DNA from: Hypoxylon rubiginosum
Taxonomy: Eukaryota; Ascomycota; Sordariomycetes; Xylariales; Hypoxylaceae
Length of the DNA stretch: 64,000 nt
Reading direction: 5' to 3'
Assembly (NCBI GenBank): GCA_902806565.1
Contig: CADCXA010000010.1
Span: 124,001 to 188,000 of the forward strand
Both the position numbers and the translations under genes were made by a program. Positions within the stretch are counted from its first letter, which is position 1. Each line of letters opens with the position of its first letter. The notes beneath the pieces are model-generated. The model had not been told where the DNA came from and did not search any database. It saw only the letters and a list, made by a program, of their open reading frames with translations. Positions 11,122-22,330 of this stretch are shown here, piece after piece.

Positions 11122-12173
11122 AGAGAATGTCACAGTCTTGGGTCGTCAGAAACCGACACGGTCGCATATCTACGTTGCAGAGTCAATGGACCTCATTGGA
11201 GAGCCTGGGGCCATGTAGTTAGAAGATCAATACGTTTAAAACAGTAACGACTATCTGAAATATAACATTTCAATTATTTGAACTAATCTAGAACAAATTG
11301 GCGTGTTATAAATTATTCTTTTAGCTTTCCTTTGCGAAATGGAGCATATGTAGAAATAAAGTAAAGGTATGGTTATATAAGTTGCGTCTCGGAAGGTCAA
11401 CGTGTGCTTCAGAATCTTGATGCCGAGTGCATCGAATAGCTCTCCCTCGTCGTATGTGAGGATGGTATAGCCGTCAGCTTCTTGCTCACACAAGTAAGTT
11501 TCAAGAGAATCGGGGAGCTTCGGGGTGTTCGATAACGGGGTCTATGTTCGGTTTAAAGAGTAAAGCTCTCTCACCAGTTTATTAGTATCCTAATTCCACG
11601 GGTTATCCATGGTTTTCTTCGCAGAAGCTTTGTTTAGCAGGCAAGAATGAAGGATGGAGGGACCCAAGAAGAACGAAATAACTTACCTCTTGTTATATTG
11701 CTGAGATGATTGCGTTTACAGTGATTGTTTTCAGAGATGATGAAAAGTTGAACTAGGACAACTTTAGTAATATACCTCCGCTGCCCCATGCCTCCTGAAT
11801 TCACCACGGTAGGTAGTTATTATGAAGAGGGTGGAAATATGTACAAACCTACAGCAACGCCCACGCGTTCCATCACGCCAAATCGAAGTTGGCGGCTGGT
11901 TGAAATGGCATGATAGAAGCTGCTTCCCTTGGGCTGATAAAAGATTACACGATATAACATGCATTGCAATACTACTTTGTAGATGGCGATATACTGTCCC
12001 TGGGTGGTGGTATCTTACAAGGAAAGAAAAGCAGCTTCGCGACGGCAACTGATAAGACAGACACTATTTCAGCACATGGCAAAGCCGGTGGGGTGTCACA
12101 ACAGTGGCGTGGCTGGATGGGGCTGGTGAGATTTTCTAAGCAATAGCTGCGAGAGGAGAGCCGCATGACGTAA
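11122..12173. other. gene-free stretch
   Basis: Several short ORFs overlap on both strands without protein-like composition or recognisable motifs. I see no repeat with a clear partner here. Confidence 0.5.
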
Positions 12174-12443
12174 GCGGGCATAGGGCGTAGGTAGGATGGT
12201 CGGCACAGGTATACCGGTTGGAAAAGGGCAACGCAGATTGACAAAAGGTTCCAATAAGAGGTAGTAAACTTAATGATTAAATGCCAGTTTCATAATTTTC
12301 ATAGATGAATTCCAATTGATTTGAATTACGCGAAGTTAATAGGTATGGTGCGATGGTGAAATGCTTATGTAATTAAAATAAAAAAAACCCCCCACAGGTT
12401 CCCTCCCGGCCGCGCTTGCGCGGACGGGTTGCGCAGCTACCTA
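12174..12443 (+). repeat. ~270-bp dispersed repeat with terminal GC hairpin (copy a)
   Basis: This matches, in inverse orientation, 61697-61968. Shared blocks include GGGCATAGGGCGTAGGTAGG at the left, TTTGAATTACGCGAAGTTAA in the middle, and at the right a hairpin CCCGGCCGCGC-TT-GCGCGGACGGG followed by TTGCGCAGCTA. Identity falls off sharply outside these ends. The hairpin close to one end recalls Helitron 3' termini, but the canonical CTRR end is only seen in the other copy. It ends 12 bp before the ATG of HNH copy 2, so it occupies that gene's promoter. Confidence 0.7.
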
Positions 12444-12454
12444 TGTAGGTAGTC

Positions 12455-13964
12455 ATGGATAATCTTGATACCGACGGTCTTCCAAAGCTTATAGATCTCC
12501 CTGATGGTGACGATCTCCTACAGCATATTGATGTTTATCACCCGCATGAGGATTACGCAGACCAGCAGCCGCTGTTGAGCTTCCAGGCATCCGACGATGG
12601 AGGTGTTAACTACGAAATAGTCTACTATGGCTGCTGCATCATAGCTGGAAATGTTTGGAGCGATGACGAAGGGCGGAGTCGTGACGCCAACCGTCAGATC
12701 CATCCGGCCAACGATGATCCCTTCTTGTCGCTGTCTAGCAACGCCAATGACCCCGCCATTGACATACCTGCAGACGGCATCTTGCGTGAGACCCAGTACT
12801 TTTTCCATGTTCCAAATGTCAAAGATGGTAAGTTCTTATTCTTCCCCAACCCCAAGGTCAAATTAGGAAACAATCGTTGTCTTGATAATACTAAATACTA
12901 GTTCACGTCCATATCCAATTGTTCCCAGCTTCAATGACTGGACATTTCCACCGAAACTTCCTACTCCATGGCGAAAACTTCAGCTTGGTCATGCTGGCAA
13001 GCCTGACCCAACACCAAGCGCAGATAACCAGCCTTCCAATACACCTTCCCCCCGCCTGGCCGTGCGTGTACGCAATGAGGCCTGTCGTCTAAGTGGTACG
13101 CTATGCGGTCTGGAGATCTGCCATGTCATCCCGAAGGTCAGCGACGCATGGTTCGATAGAAACAGAATGCGACCATTCGCCAAGGGTCGCTACAAAAGCA
13201 ACGATCCCTTGAATGGCATTTGTAATACGCTACCACTCCGTGAAGATCTTCATGACTTTGTCGACAAGAGTGTCCTCACGTTTTTACCTAAACCATTGCC
13301 GACACGGCTTCGGGGAACCGGGACACATAGAATACTTACCCACGTACTCATGGCGCCTGGGAAATCAGAGGAGTGCGACAGGGAGATCATGACTCGGTAT
13401 CATAACCGGCCATGCTTCTCTCTTAAAGGTATCCCACCGGAATACCTTTTCGCTCGTTTCGCATGGTCTTTCTTCAGAGACAATGTCTCCTTGCTCCTTA
13501 ATAACCGAAAGCATACCTTCACTCTATTTATTGTTCAAGGAGGCAAGACTATTATTAAGCGCCTGAATGAGGACTCAGAAGACGTCTTCCCCAAACTGCG
13601 ATCTGGGAATCGCGAGAGACGTACACCTCGAGGACCTAAAAGACAGAAGCGTACTCACTCCCAGTCCCAGGAAGCAGAACATTACAATGATTCAGAAGTT
13701 GATTATGATGCGGTCTCTATTGGTTCATTCGACTCCGCGAATTACGACGAGACCTTTGAGGACATACATAGCCAGTACGACTCCGACAGTGATGCCAGCC
13801 AACCGACAAAACGGCTACGTAGGTACTCGCCAAGCCAGGACGAAGGTAGTGATAGAAGCGACGATGGGGACAGTGACGGGGACAGTGATGAAAAGAGCCA
13901 TGGTGATAGCTTAAAGTTAGAGTATGAAAAGCAGGACCCGATACCATCTAGTCATAATAGGTAA
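12455..13964 (+). CDS. HNH-nuclease family protein, copy 2
   Basis: Exon 1 starts at ATG 12455 and carries IDVYHPHEDY, a SDDGG motif and YYGCCIIAGNVWSDDEGR. A GTAAGT donor at 12828 sits at the same family position as in copies 1 and 4. Exon 2 (frame from about 12902 to 13964) has PYPIVPSFNDW, the HNH core (ICHVIPK first His; NTLPLREDLH gives N-x8-H) and PPEYLFARFAWSFF, then an acidic Ser/Asp-rich tail with basic KR clusters. The join is odd: the only AG near the expected acceptor (12900-12901) gives the wrong frame with the GTAAGT donor. A 2-nt change, a non-canonical AC acceptor at 12905-12906, or a weak GTTCTT donor at 12832 would restore it. The gene may therefore be impaired. Confidence 0.75.
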
Positions 13965-14185
13965 AAGAATGGATAAGATAGGTCGTATAACTTATATGCT
14001 ACAATATATGATAACAGCGCAGGTGGCGTCGTTGTGAAAGACATCCTTATAAGTCGACCAAAGCTGAATGGGGCTAGAAGGAAGACTTAGGACAGTGCGA
14101 CTAAACATATCTCAATAATACATCACTGAAAATTTCTTCGTGGTAAATGGAATGGGCTAGAGCTTTTTATGTATTGGTATTTTTA
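13965..14185. other. 3' flank of HNH copy 2
   Basis: Short non-coding stretch; the terminator region of HNH copy 2. Nothing else is visible. Confidence 0.4.
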
Positions 14186-14520
14186 AATAATAGAGGATAT
14201 TCAGGATAACCTAATTAAGTCCTCCATACATGCCATAGGTATCGCCGAGTTTACGAGGGTTATTGTGCCGTGTTGGCTCGAGTCTTGGGATAATACTTAT
14301 GCAACAAGGCTTAGCCCCACATATACACATATGTATTCTAGGATGGGAGATTCCTAGATCTTCCCATCCATCATCAACACACACATACACTGCCACAAAG
14401 CTGTTCGCTCGGCTGGGGAAAAAAAAGGGATTATTATAAGATTGAGGATTCGAACCTAGGGCCCCCCGGGGGGATAAGCAGCAAAGCCTAAACCTCGAGC
14501 TATGCCCGAGCTTGAGTGGA
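14186..14520 (-). repeat. tRNA-derived SINE-like repeat
   Basis: On the minus strand, from about 14515, GGGCATAGCTCGAGG gives a box A-like segment and AGGTTCGAATCCTC a perfect box B, spaced as in a tRNA head, followed by a T-run. The distal part (14186-14240) resembles 8391-8440, as expected for a dispersed repeat tail. A cloverleaf with a full acceptor stem cannot be drawn, so I do not call a tRNA gene. Confidence 0.5.
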
Positions 14521-15025
14521 AAAAGAAGTCCCAAATAGGAAGGAGGGTGCGTGTCCGTGGGGTATCCCGATTAAGAAATTTTTCTTTACCTATATGTAGG
14601 TACATATGTAGCTAGCTAAGGTCCGGGCTCTGAGCTCCAGGTAGGGAAGGCGGTATAATAGGGCAGAATCCTGAAAAGAGGCGACCACCACTACTACCAA
14701 CCACCACCAAAATGAAGCTATATCATACCGCAAAACCACGAAACCGCGCGTGCAGGCCGCGGCGCCGGAGGATTGTTGTGACGAGGCGAGTGGATTTTGA
14801 TTGCATTGTTAACGTTATGAATTTCATTCATTTCATAAACAAGTTTATTTATGAATCGAAATCTACCCGGCCATAAAGTGAGAAGTTACGTGGGATAACT
14901 AACCCATTCTATGAGTCGCATATATAACATAAGGGATATTATTTTTAATTTTAAAACTTCTAGTCTTAAAGGCTCCCATGCCATGTAAGCATCATATGTG
15001 TGCAGAACCCCGAATTCACAATAGA
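14521..15025. other. gene-free stretch
   Basis: Non-coding; contains a TAGGTACATATGTAGCTAGCTA palindrome-rich tract near 14595-14618 and an AT-rich stretch at 14800-14960. The downstream end holds the 3' flank of the C2H2 gene. Confidence 0.4.
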
Positions 15026-15595
15026 TCATCCACTGCGAGGTCCATCTTCGTCAACGTTGATAGTATCACCCGATTCAGTCTCCTCCCAACGTTCCCAGAG
15101 CGCGCTGGCGCTACCATGGAAGTGATGCTTGGTACGAATGTGCGCCTCAAAGCGATGAAAGCTGTCACACGTCTTCTTGCATACGCCGCATACTCGGGGG
15201 GTTTTTTTATCCTTCTGTAAGTGCTTCGAGTTCGGGTTATGCATATGGGACATGTGGGACGAGATGTTGCGAGTGGCGTTGGTGAACGGCCGAGCACCAC
15301 ACACGCAGTGGAATTTTCCCTCCCTGTCGACGTAGCCGCGAGCTTTCGGGTGGTTTATGGTTTTCTGTAGTAGGAGTGAGGCTGTTAGTATCTCTCGCGT
15401 ATAGCGTATTAGGGAGTATGTGGAGTGAGAGGTTGGGCTTACTTTTTTGGCAGAGTTGGCGGGACCGATAGGACCATTTGGAGACGTGGAGGCGCCGGCA
15501 GCTGTTGCGGTCGTGGTAGATGTTTGTGTAGCTTTGCCTTTGTAGCTTGTGCCCTTGTTGGCGCTTGTGGCCGTCTTTTGGTACTTGGGTGCCAT
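15026..15595 (-). CDS. small two-finger C2H2 zinc-finger protein
   Basis: A 189-residue ORF that contains an in-frame 78-nt intron at 15365-15442 (GTAAGC donor, TACTAAC branch, TACAG acceptor); splicing removes 26 residues and leaves about 163. The N-terminus is Ser/Thr/Ala-rich and likely disordered. Two zinc-binding segments follow: FHCVCGARPFTNATRNISSH with H-x3-H, and RVCGVCKKTC...FEAHIRTKHH. A role in DNA binding is inferred from the fold only. The tail is acidic (ETESGDTINVDEDG). No lesions are seen; the start is the ATG after a leader with no upstream ATG in frame. Confidence 0.65.
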   Translation of the reverse strand: MAPKYQKTATSANKGTSYKGKATQTSTTTATAAGASTSPNGPIGPANSAKKVSPTSHSTYSLIRYTREILTASLLLQKTINHPKARGYVDREGKFHCVCGARPFTNATRNISSHMSHMHNPNSKHLQKDKKTPRVCGVCKKTCDSFHRFEAHIRTKHHFHGSASALWERWEETESGDTINVDEDGPRSG

Positions 15596-16299
15596 GCTAT
15601 TTTAATGTTAGCTGGAGTAATCTTTCGGGGGGACAGTATTATTCTTACATCAAATGTGATTACCAAGTCCCTGCAAAGATGCGAATGCCAAATGGGTCAA
15701 GAGTAGAGTTTCTGATCTATGAGTACATATGTAGTGGGGGAGAATAGGTAGGATTAAATAGGTACATATGTTCTTCAGAATCGCGCTACAAAAACTTTTG
15801 GTAACCTTGCCTCACGTGCTTGGTTGCTAAGGGCTAGGCTGTCCCTTTACTTGTTTCTGCCACAGGCATATCCTAGGCACTAAGTAATAGGTGTTATCAC
15901 AGGCGTGGAAGCGATGACTACGTTACTATGAATCCAGCTCAAGGTACTTATCCTCAGCACCCTATCCAGACCAACATTGCGCGCCACCTGGGCCAACACT
16001 GCCAACCCTGCCAACAATGCCAACACCCATCCAAGGGGTCAGTGGTCAAAATACTAGAGCGCTAATGGGAGTTGCCATGCCCAACACGTTGCGGGATTCT
16101 TGCATATGATTTATAGAATCCATATTTTAGGCAAGGATGTTGCAGGAAAGGATGTACCTAAATTAGCAGTAATAACTAATCCGCGTCCTAGTTTATTCCT
16201 CAGGCATTAAGTTTACATCCTTAAGACACCTATAGACTCAAGTCATCATCTAAGATACAACAGACCAGACGGAAAGGCTACTCAGCTCATCAAGTTCGT
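15596..16299. other. gene-free stretch
   Basis: Upstream region of the C2H2 gene and the flank of the LINE relic. A short CCAACACTGCCAACCCTGCC-type tandem tract lies near 15980-16025. No coding signal. Confidence 0.45.
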
Positions 16300-18600
16300 G
16301 ACCAATGGATCCCTATGTCGTATCTGTGTTGGCGTTGCTGCGTACGGGCATGGAACTGGCCGCACTGGCGTACTATCATGACAAAGGGCCTATCATCGGT
16401 GGTATTCTGTACGGACCTTTCGTCAGGTGGTTCTTGGTATCACCGGGTTCCAGTCGCCAATTGGGCTCGATGCTTCTGTCCGTGTATTGTATGAAATGGT
16501 TTGATCCTGATATGCACTGGCCGTCCAGGTGAGATTCTAGGAAGGGAACGTTTGAGAATGTCAAGTCGATGACGTGGTGGTTCTTGTGCGTCGCCCTGCC
16601 GACCTCGCCTATAAAGCTCATTCCGGAGCGGGCAGACCACTCTGATAGTAGTCCCCCACCGTTCCTAATTGTGATGCCCGGTTCCCAATCTGAGTGTTTG
16701 GCATTGGCGCCTCCGGCTGCTAGGCAGTTTGCTGATGGTTCCGGTGAGCAGAGGTATTCTACCACCTCTCTGGGGTGGTTGGGGCCCTGTAGTAGTTAAG
16801 TATAGGGTACCCGATCACGTCTATCCAAAGGAGGTCCCTGGAGTGAATGGGCCTGTCTATATTGTGTTCCCAACATTTCTGTAGGAACGTGATATGGATC
16901 GGCTGAGTTTTCCGCACGTTGCATACCTCAACGCGCAGACCTTTCGGTGGCTCAGCCTGGCGGTAATATACCCGCCGTCCTGTTCGGCTGCCACTATTTA
17001 TCGGCACCTTGGGGGAAGGGGGTCTGGTACATTTCCGTAATCCTTTGGGCCATCCGGGCGTTGGAAGCCCTATCGCGGCGTGGGTTGTTGCTGAGAGCCG
17101 CAAGTGTCTCTGGGTTTGGGACGCCCGCCGCTTCTATCGACGGGAGGGTCATCTCTGTGTCCTCTTCCATCTCGTCTGAGCCGGTCAGGCCGGCGTTTGT
17201 CTGGCTGTTCAGAACGCTGTAGCGTACAGTAGCCCCGAAGGCTGGGGGGAACCTTCGTCGTTGGCCGATCTCTTCTCGCTTCTTTTCCCCTGGGGCTTAG
17301 CAGGTCCTCTTGCTCCGGTGGTGTCATCCAGGTCTGAGGGTGGTAGCTTGTCTGCTGCGATCACCGGGGAGTTGACTTCCGCGTACTTTGTGTCTCCGAC
17401 TTTTTAGACTTTCTGAAGTTGGGCCTTGGTCAGTGCTATCACCTGTCCGTTGACCCTCTTGGGGCTGGCTGGGCAGTCCTTATGGCTGGCTGGGAAGGGG
17501 CCGTAGTGATTGTCGCACTTAGGAGGTTTGTGACAGGGACCGCTTTCGTGATCTAGCATCCTTTCGCCGCAGTCCTCGCACCTGTCTACTCGAATGCAGT
17601 ACCGCGCTGTATGGCAGCGCTGGCAGCCAGGGCCGTGTTGGCCATGGCGTTCGATGAGGGGTTTCTTGGTCACTCTCCTTGCGGGTGGCTGGTAGAGAAG
17701 AGCCTGAAGGTCTTCACTGGGTGCTTGAAGGAGACCACCCAGGTTTATTTACCTGTGTAGGAGTTAGGCCCTCGTTTTGACGGGTCCGCGTCTACCGGAG
17801 GGTGCCCAGTCTGGACTTGGGCCTCTTCCATTACCCACTGGAAGGCTATGTCGTACCACTGACCCTGACGTTTTGATTGCCCAGCCAGTTTTGGTTTGTT
17901 GCAGGTCCAGTATTTCATCTGCTGCCAGGCTTAGCTCCTTGACAAGCGCTACCCGGGCAGCAAATGGTATGAGCCTGTGTACGAGCCTTCCTTATGCTAC
18001 CCTGACTAATATCCTAGGGTCTTCAGTGTTGCTCGGGGTGGATTGGGCCTTGGACGCGGCGTAGGAGGCAGTCGAGTTGCCTATGTTCCTAATGGGTTTT
18101 AGTGCTGGTAGGTCCGCTGCTTTGTTGGCTGTAACGGCGTACGATTTCGGTTCCCTAGGGGGGGTTGGAGGATCCAGTCTAGCGCCCTCTTGGGCGTCTC
18201 CGCTAGTAACCGCGTCGCTGCTAATGGGTTAGGTCGATCGGGGGTCGGAGGGCTCCCTCTGGATTTGGCGAAGATGGTGATGCCGAGGTATCGGCCCATA
18301 TCTCTAGCAAGGTCTCAGTCGACCCTGAGTTAGGTGCACTGTTGCGTAGGATTAAATGATTCCACAAAGCTGTCCTGGGTAGATGCCAGTTTCGTGATGA
18401 CTTCTTTTTGGATTCGGGCGTCGAGTTCTGCTTCAGCGAAGTGATTGGCGACTAGGTAAGCTCTGTAGCAGGGGTTCGGAATCAGCAGCGCCCTTTCGTA
18501 GCTCCATTTTAGCAGTAATTTGGGATCGAGCACCGACCACTGGCACGAAAGATTGGACACTAGTGGGGGTTTCGCCTAATTGACCTACCTGCAGCCTGCA
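16300..18600 (-). mobile_element. Tad1-like LINE (non-LTR retrotransposon) relic: gag and endonuclease parts
   Basis: Minus-strand fragments lie in the order of a fungal LINE. Gag N-terminal pieces are at 18560-18099. A Cys/His zinc-knuckle block is at 17673-17404 (CQRCHTARYCIRVDRCEDCG, later KCDNHYGPFPASHKDCP). ORF2 start is at 17103-16759 (VRKTQPIHITFLQKCWEHN). The endonuclease C-terminal part is at 16765-16376 (ANAKHSDWEPG, ATHKNHHVIDLTFSN, then GSNHF where SDHF is usual). Stops and frame changes interrupt all parts and no reverse transcriptase follows. The element should be inactive. Confidence 0.75.
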
Positions 18601-19184
18601 GCCACTAGACTCTAGGCTAGTAGAGCCGCAACTGCGAATCCTAACATCTGCCCTTCAAATAAAGAAAGAGCCAACGTCCTCGTTGGTATCCTCGTTGATA
18701 TTCTTATTGATATACCCATTGGTCCCTGCCAATAATACATTGTCTTCTAATGCCTTGCGTCAATTGCCCTTTATCAAATCCTTGTGCCTCCTAGGTCTCC
18801 GGGCTTGGCTCCACGGGCGGAGCGGCGATATGCCTTTGCCTCATTGCCTCATGGGCAAGACGGGTATGTATGGTATGGTTGGCCCTACCAGTAGTGGGTA
18901 CCTGGTACGTAAGGTGCCTGCTAGGTAGGAGATCACGGGAAGCAATAGCGACCATCGAGGTAGGAACAGTCCAGGCTCTAAGTTTTCGGTTTGGAATATT
19001 CTCCAACGCTTCTACGTTTTTAGCTGCTGAATAACTTCCATATGTTCGTGATTTAGACAGGCGTTTTATTTCTCCTAGACTATCTTATTCTTGCCACTCT
19101 AAATCGTCTTCGAAATTTTCAAATGCAATTACTGTCTGCGATTATCAATACCAATACTCGATATGGCACAGGAACATTCCTCGT
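18601..19184. other. gene-free stretch
   Basis: Leader/promoter of the coiled-coil gene and flank of the LINE. Short imperfect repeats (CGTTGGTATCCTCGTTGATA) near 18676-18705. Nothing coding. Confidence 0.45.
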
Positions 19185-20714
19185 ATGAGACCCCTAAGTA
19201 TGGTACGTACTCAACTCTTTTCCAGCCAGCCTGACTCCGCCCGACCGCTAGAAGACCCGCAGGAGACGAGCCAATCCAACCGAAAGAACCCCGACTTGCC
19301 CTTTCCAGATGAGATCGAGTCCCCATACCAGAAAGCTCTTACGCAGCTATCGCCTCGTTCTCAACCACCAGTCCCGCATCACCAAGCTAGCCATCAGCAG
19401 ACGCCTAGTATAGGGCCATCCACCTCTACAAGATATCGAGGCGATGAATTAGCTACCACTAGCCCAGGCTCCCAATCGTTTAATACTTTCAAACACCATG
19501 CCCAGCCCATGCAGCGCAGTCAGGCAGGAAGCCCAACCTGGGAACGAAATAGCCCTAATTTCATGGAAGTCGCAAAGTACTGGGTCACTGAACAGGACAA
19601 ACTCAAGGAGTGTATAGCGGAGCAAGGCTTAATCATTGAGCAATGCCACAGAGACATCGAGACTCGTGATAAGACTATCGACACCCTGACAAAGGAACAG
19701 CACACAACTTCCGCTCTGCGTAATAAACTGGAAGAAAAGCTGAGATCGTATAGAGCCCATTTAAACAAGGCTATCAATGAACAGCAGCAGCTTTTCTTAA
19801 AGTGCAAAGAGATGCACGCGAAGACTATTGCATGTTTCAAAGAGAGTCAGATCCATAATGACTCTCAAGAAAAAATTACCACAGCTATAGAGCTAGTTCG
19901 AGCCGACATCAAGAAAGGAGTCATCACGATTGCCACCGCCGCCAATTCGATGGCTGACAAGCGTGAGTCTAATGAGTCATTGTAGTTTAACGCCGATACT
20001 AACTTGTTTTTAGGAAACGAGACCATCGGGTCACACAAAGCTCAGCTAGCCATAGCTGCGCAAAATCGAGAGCAGCCGGACCGGGTTCGCCAGAAAGATG
20101 GTGAGAGAGACGGCCACATCGAAACACAGGGCCAGAAGCAAGTACCTTCGCCCCTGTTGAATAGGGATCAGACAATAATCAATGAAGAGTTCCGGCTGAT
20201 TATAGATGAACTTACTACTACCAAAACCTCAATAACCCAACTAACAGCCAGACTAACGGAGTCTGAGCGGAAACGAGAGGCCTTGGTAGAGAGCCTTCAG
20301 GGGTGGGCGCGCGATCGGGCTGTGCTTCACCAGATGCAACAGACGATAGTACGGCTAGAAAGAGAACAGCCTGAATTAATTCAGGCGAACCGCGGTTACA
20401 AAGAGCTATTAGAGCTTCTGGGAAAGCTATCGAGCACCGTGGAACATCATCAGGCACAATTGGACAAGGCAAAAGCAGCGGCTGCCGTTAAACAACATGA
20501 AACCAAGCCTAATCCGACTAATGACACGCCAAATCTCAAGCGAAAGATTATAGTGGGATCCCCAGTCGGCGAGAACAATCGCGCGTCTCCAGTGACTACC
20601 GAACATGCCAGACGACATACCGTACTAAATGCCTCGGGCCAGTTGGAAGCAAGAGCCGAGTTGGAAGCAAGAGCAACTTCGGAGGAGCCCTACATGAAAC
20701 GACAACGAACATGA
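19185..20714 (+). CDS. coiled-coil protein of unknown function
   Basis: Two exons: 19185-19962 and 20014-20714, with a textbook intron 19963-20013 (GTGAGT donor, TACTAAC branch, TTTTTAG acceptor, 51 nt). Splicing joins MADK to RNETIGSHKAQ in frame, giving about 492 residues. The first 120 residues are Pro/Ser/Gln-rich and likely disordered. Two long coiled-coil segments follow (about 130-230, and about 300-430 containing LTARLTESERKREAL and HQMQQTIVRLEREQPEL). The C-terminus has LKRKIIV and KRQRT basic motifs that could be nuclear signals, and a doubled LEARAELEARA. No enzyme motif is visible. The ORF is clean, unlike its neighbours, which suggests it is under selection or young. Confidence 0.7.
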
Positions 20715-21359
20715 TAAATTAATCATGCGGGTAGTCATCTCGAATGTGTTCATGTCTTAGTCTAGGCTCAACTGAACGGTCGGCAATGATCATCAAGACA
20801 GCATCCTTAGTGAAGCTTAATTATTTTTTGCCATATTCTCATCCATCTATCCGCTGTTCCTAACCTGATTTGGCCACTCTAACCTCCTAGCTTCCCCCTC
20901 CCCAGCGTTTCCTCCTACAGCGGTTTTGAGAGAGGGACAGCCAGCAGTTAGCCTCCAGGCGTGTGCCCACGCACCCAAGCTGAAGAAAGGAAGTTGACCC
21001 TAGACGCACCTGCTATTGTTTTGCAGATCACCGGTCACTGTGGATTATCGGGGGTACCACGGTCTGGATGTCCATCAATCTCTGTCCTTAACTATGCCCT
21101 GGCTAGCAGCTCTCTTAAGGAAGAAAGGTCATTTGGTGATTTTGACGTCTCTTAGTTGACATCCCAAATATGGATTTAAAAGCTCTCTCATCTCTTTCCT
21201 TATCCTGATATCTTCTACTAGCTGCGTTACCCATCCGCCTCGGCGCGGCTTGGGGGAAGGGGTTCCGGCGACCGCCAAAACTGAGCCCGGCCCCGCGCAC
21301 GGCTGATGAGAAGAAACTCAACCTGGAGGGCTGGTGGTACCGGTACGAGTGTCAAGGGC
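20715..21359. other. gene-free stretch
   Basis: No intact gene. A minus-strand piece at about 21115-21240 (AFKSIFGMSTKRRQ) vaguely recalls SNF2-type fungal proteins and may be a rearranged fragment of the helicase relic that follows. Confidence 0.4.
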
Positions 21360-22100
21360 GCGGTATTTTCATAGCCTGTACTGATTTGGTGCGAGTCCTA
21401 AGTTGGACAAGTCAACTAAGGATTTTTCGCAAGAATCCGTAAGGTTTAACGGCGGCGGCAGCACTGGCAAGTCATTTGTGACGACGTTGCCTTCCCGCTC
21501 TCCGTAGGCTATCTCTAGGCAATAACCGGTCACCTATCCTCCGAGCGGCCTCTACAACACTGGCTCTTTTGTCTACCTACCTAGCCTATTGACAATCGCC
21601 AAAAGCCCCTATCTGAAAGTCATACTTTACTCAACACGCCGCCACGCCACTTTAACAGCGTCAAACATCTTGTGATTGACGAGAAGAGCGTGTCGGGCGA
21701 CATTGGCGATGACGGTGAGGACGGCGATAGAGCTGAAGGGCTGATAGGGTTCACGTCGAGATCGCCGACCTTTCAAGACACCCCTACGATTCTGCGAAGA
21801 GGAAACAGTCTGCGAAAACGTTCAGAATCCTTTCTCCTGCTTAGGACAAGGTCTTCAACACAGTGGTGCTGAATGAGGCTCACCTTGTCAAGAACAGCAC
21901 GTCCAACTGGCATCATATGGTCAAAGTCATCCGCCGCGGCCATCTTCTTCTGTGTACGACGACGCCCATGTTAAACAATCCCACCGACGTTCTCTACTAT
22001 TACTTGCTTGCTTGGACCCGGCGAAACCATATCCGCTCACCGCTGAGTTTTCTTTTAATAGCCTCTACGAATGTCACGAAGCCAACCATGCGATAAGGAA
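21360..22100 (+). pseudogene. SNF2-family helicase relic
   Basis: The clearest part is 21863-22096: VLNEAHLVKNSTSNWHHM corresponds to helicase motif II (DEAH, with Asp changed to Asn), and LLLCTTTPMLNNPTDVL corresponds to motif III. Upstream sequence is broken by stops and frame changes, and motif I and the C-terminal helicase half are missing. Known SNF2 ATPases remodel chromatin or act in repair; this copy should be dead. Confidence 0.55.
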
Positions 22101-22104
22101 ACCA

Positions 22105-22330
22105 CATGTTGTTGCACGAGGAGCTATGAGCCTAGGGGGCTACCAAATCCCATGTATATACGGGAGGTCAGGGCAAAGGGACCTACACGCCCAGAGGCCT
22201 AGCTCCCAAGCTCATCCCTTCATCCCCATAAGCCCGTAACCCCTATTCTGGCCATGAGGACTCCGTGACTCCTATCTGGGCCCTAAGGGTGACTAACAGG
22301 TCCGTAGCCTGACGAGGGCTAAGGTCCTGA
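22105..22330 (+). repeat. possible degraded LTR fragment (copy 1)
   Basis: Starts TGTTGTTGCACGAGGAGCTA and shares diverged blocks, in the same order, with 57602-57830 (TTGTTGCACGAGGAACTATA... TAAGTCCTGACAAA). A TGTTG start is common for LTRs. No internal retrotransposon ORF or second LTR is adjacent, so solo LTRs are the likeliest reading; the similarity is modest. Confidence 0.35.

Noticed and set aside
12174..12443. Firm Helitron call
   Set aside because: A hairpin next to CTAG is seen in only one copy, no RepHel gene or 5' TC end is identified, and two copies are too few to define ends.
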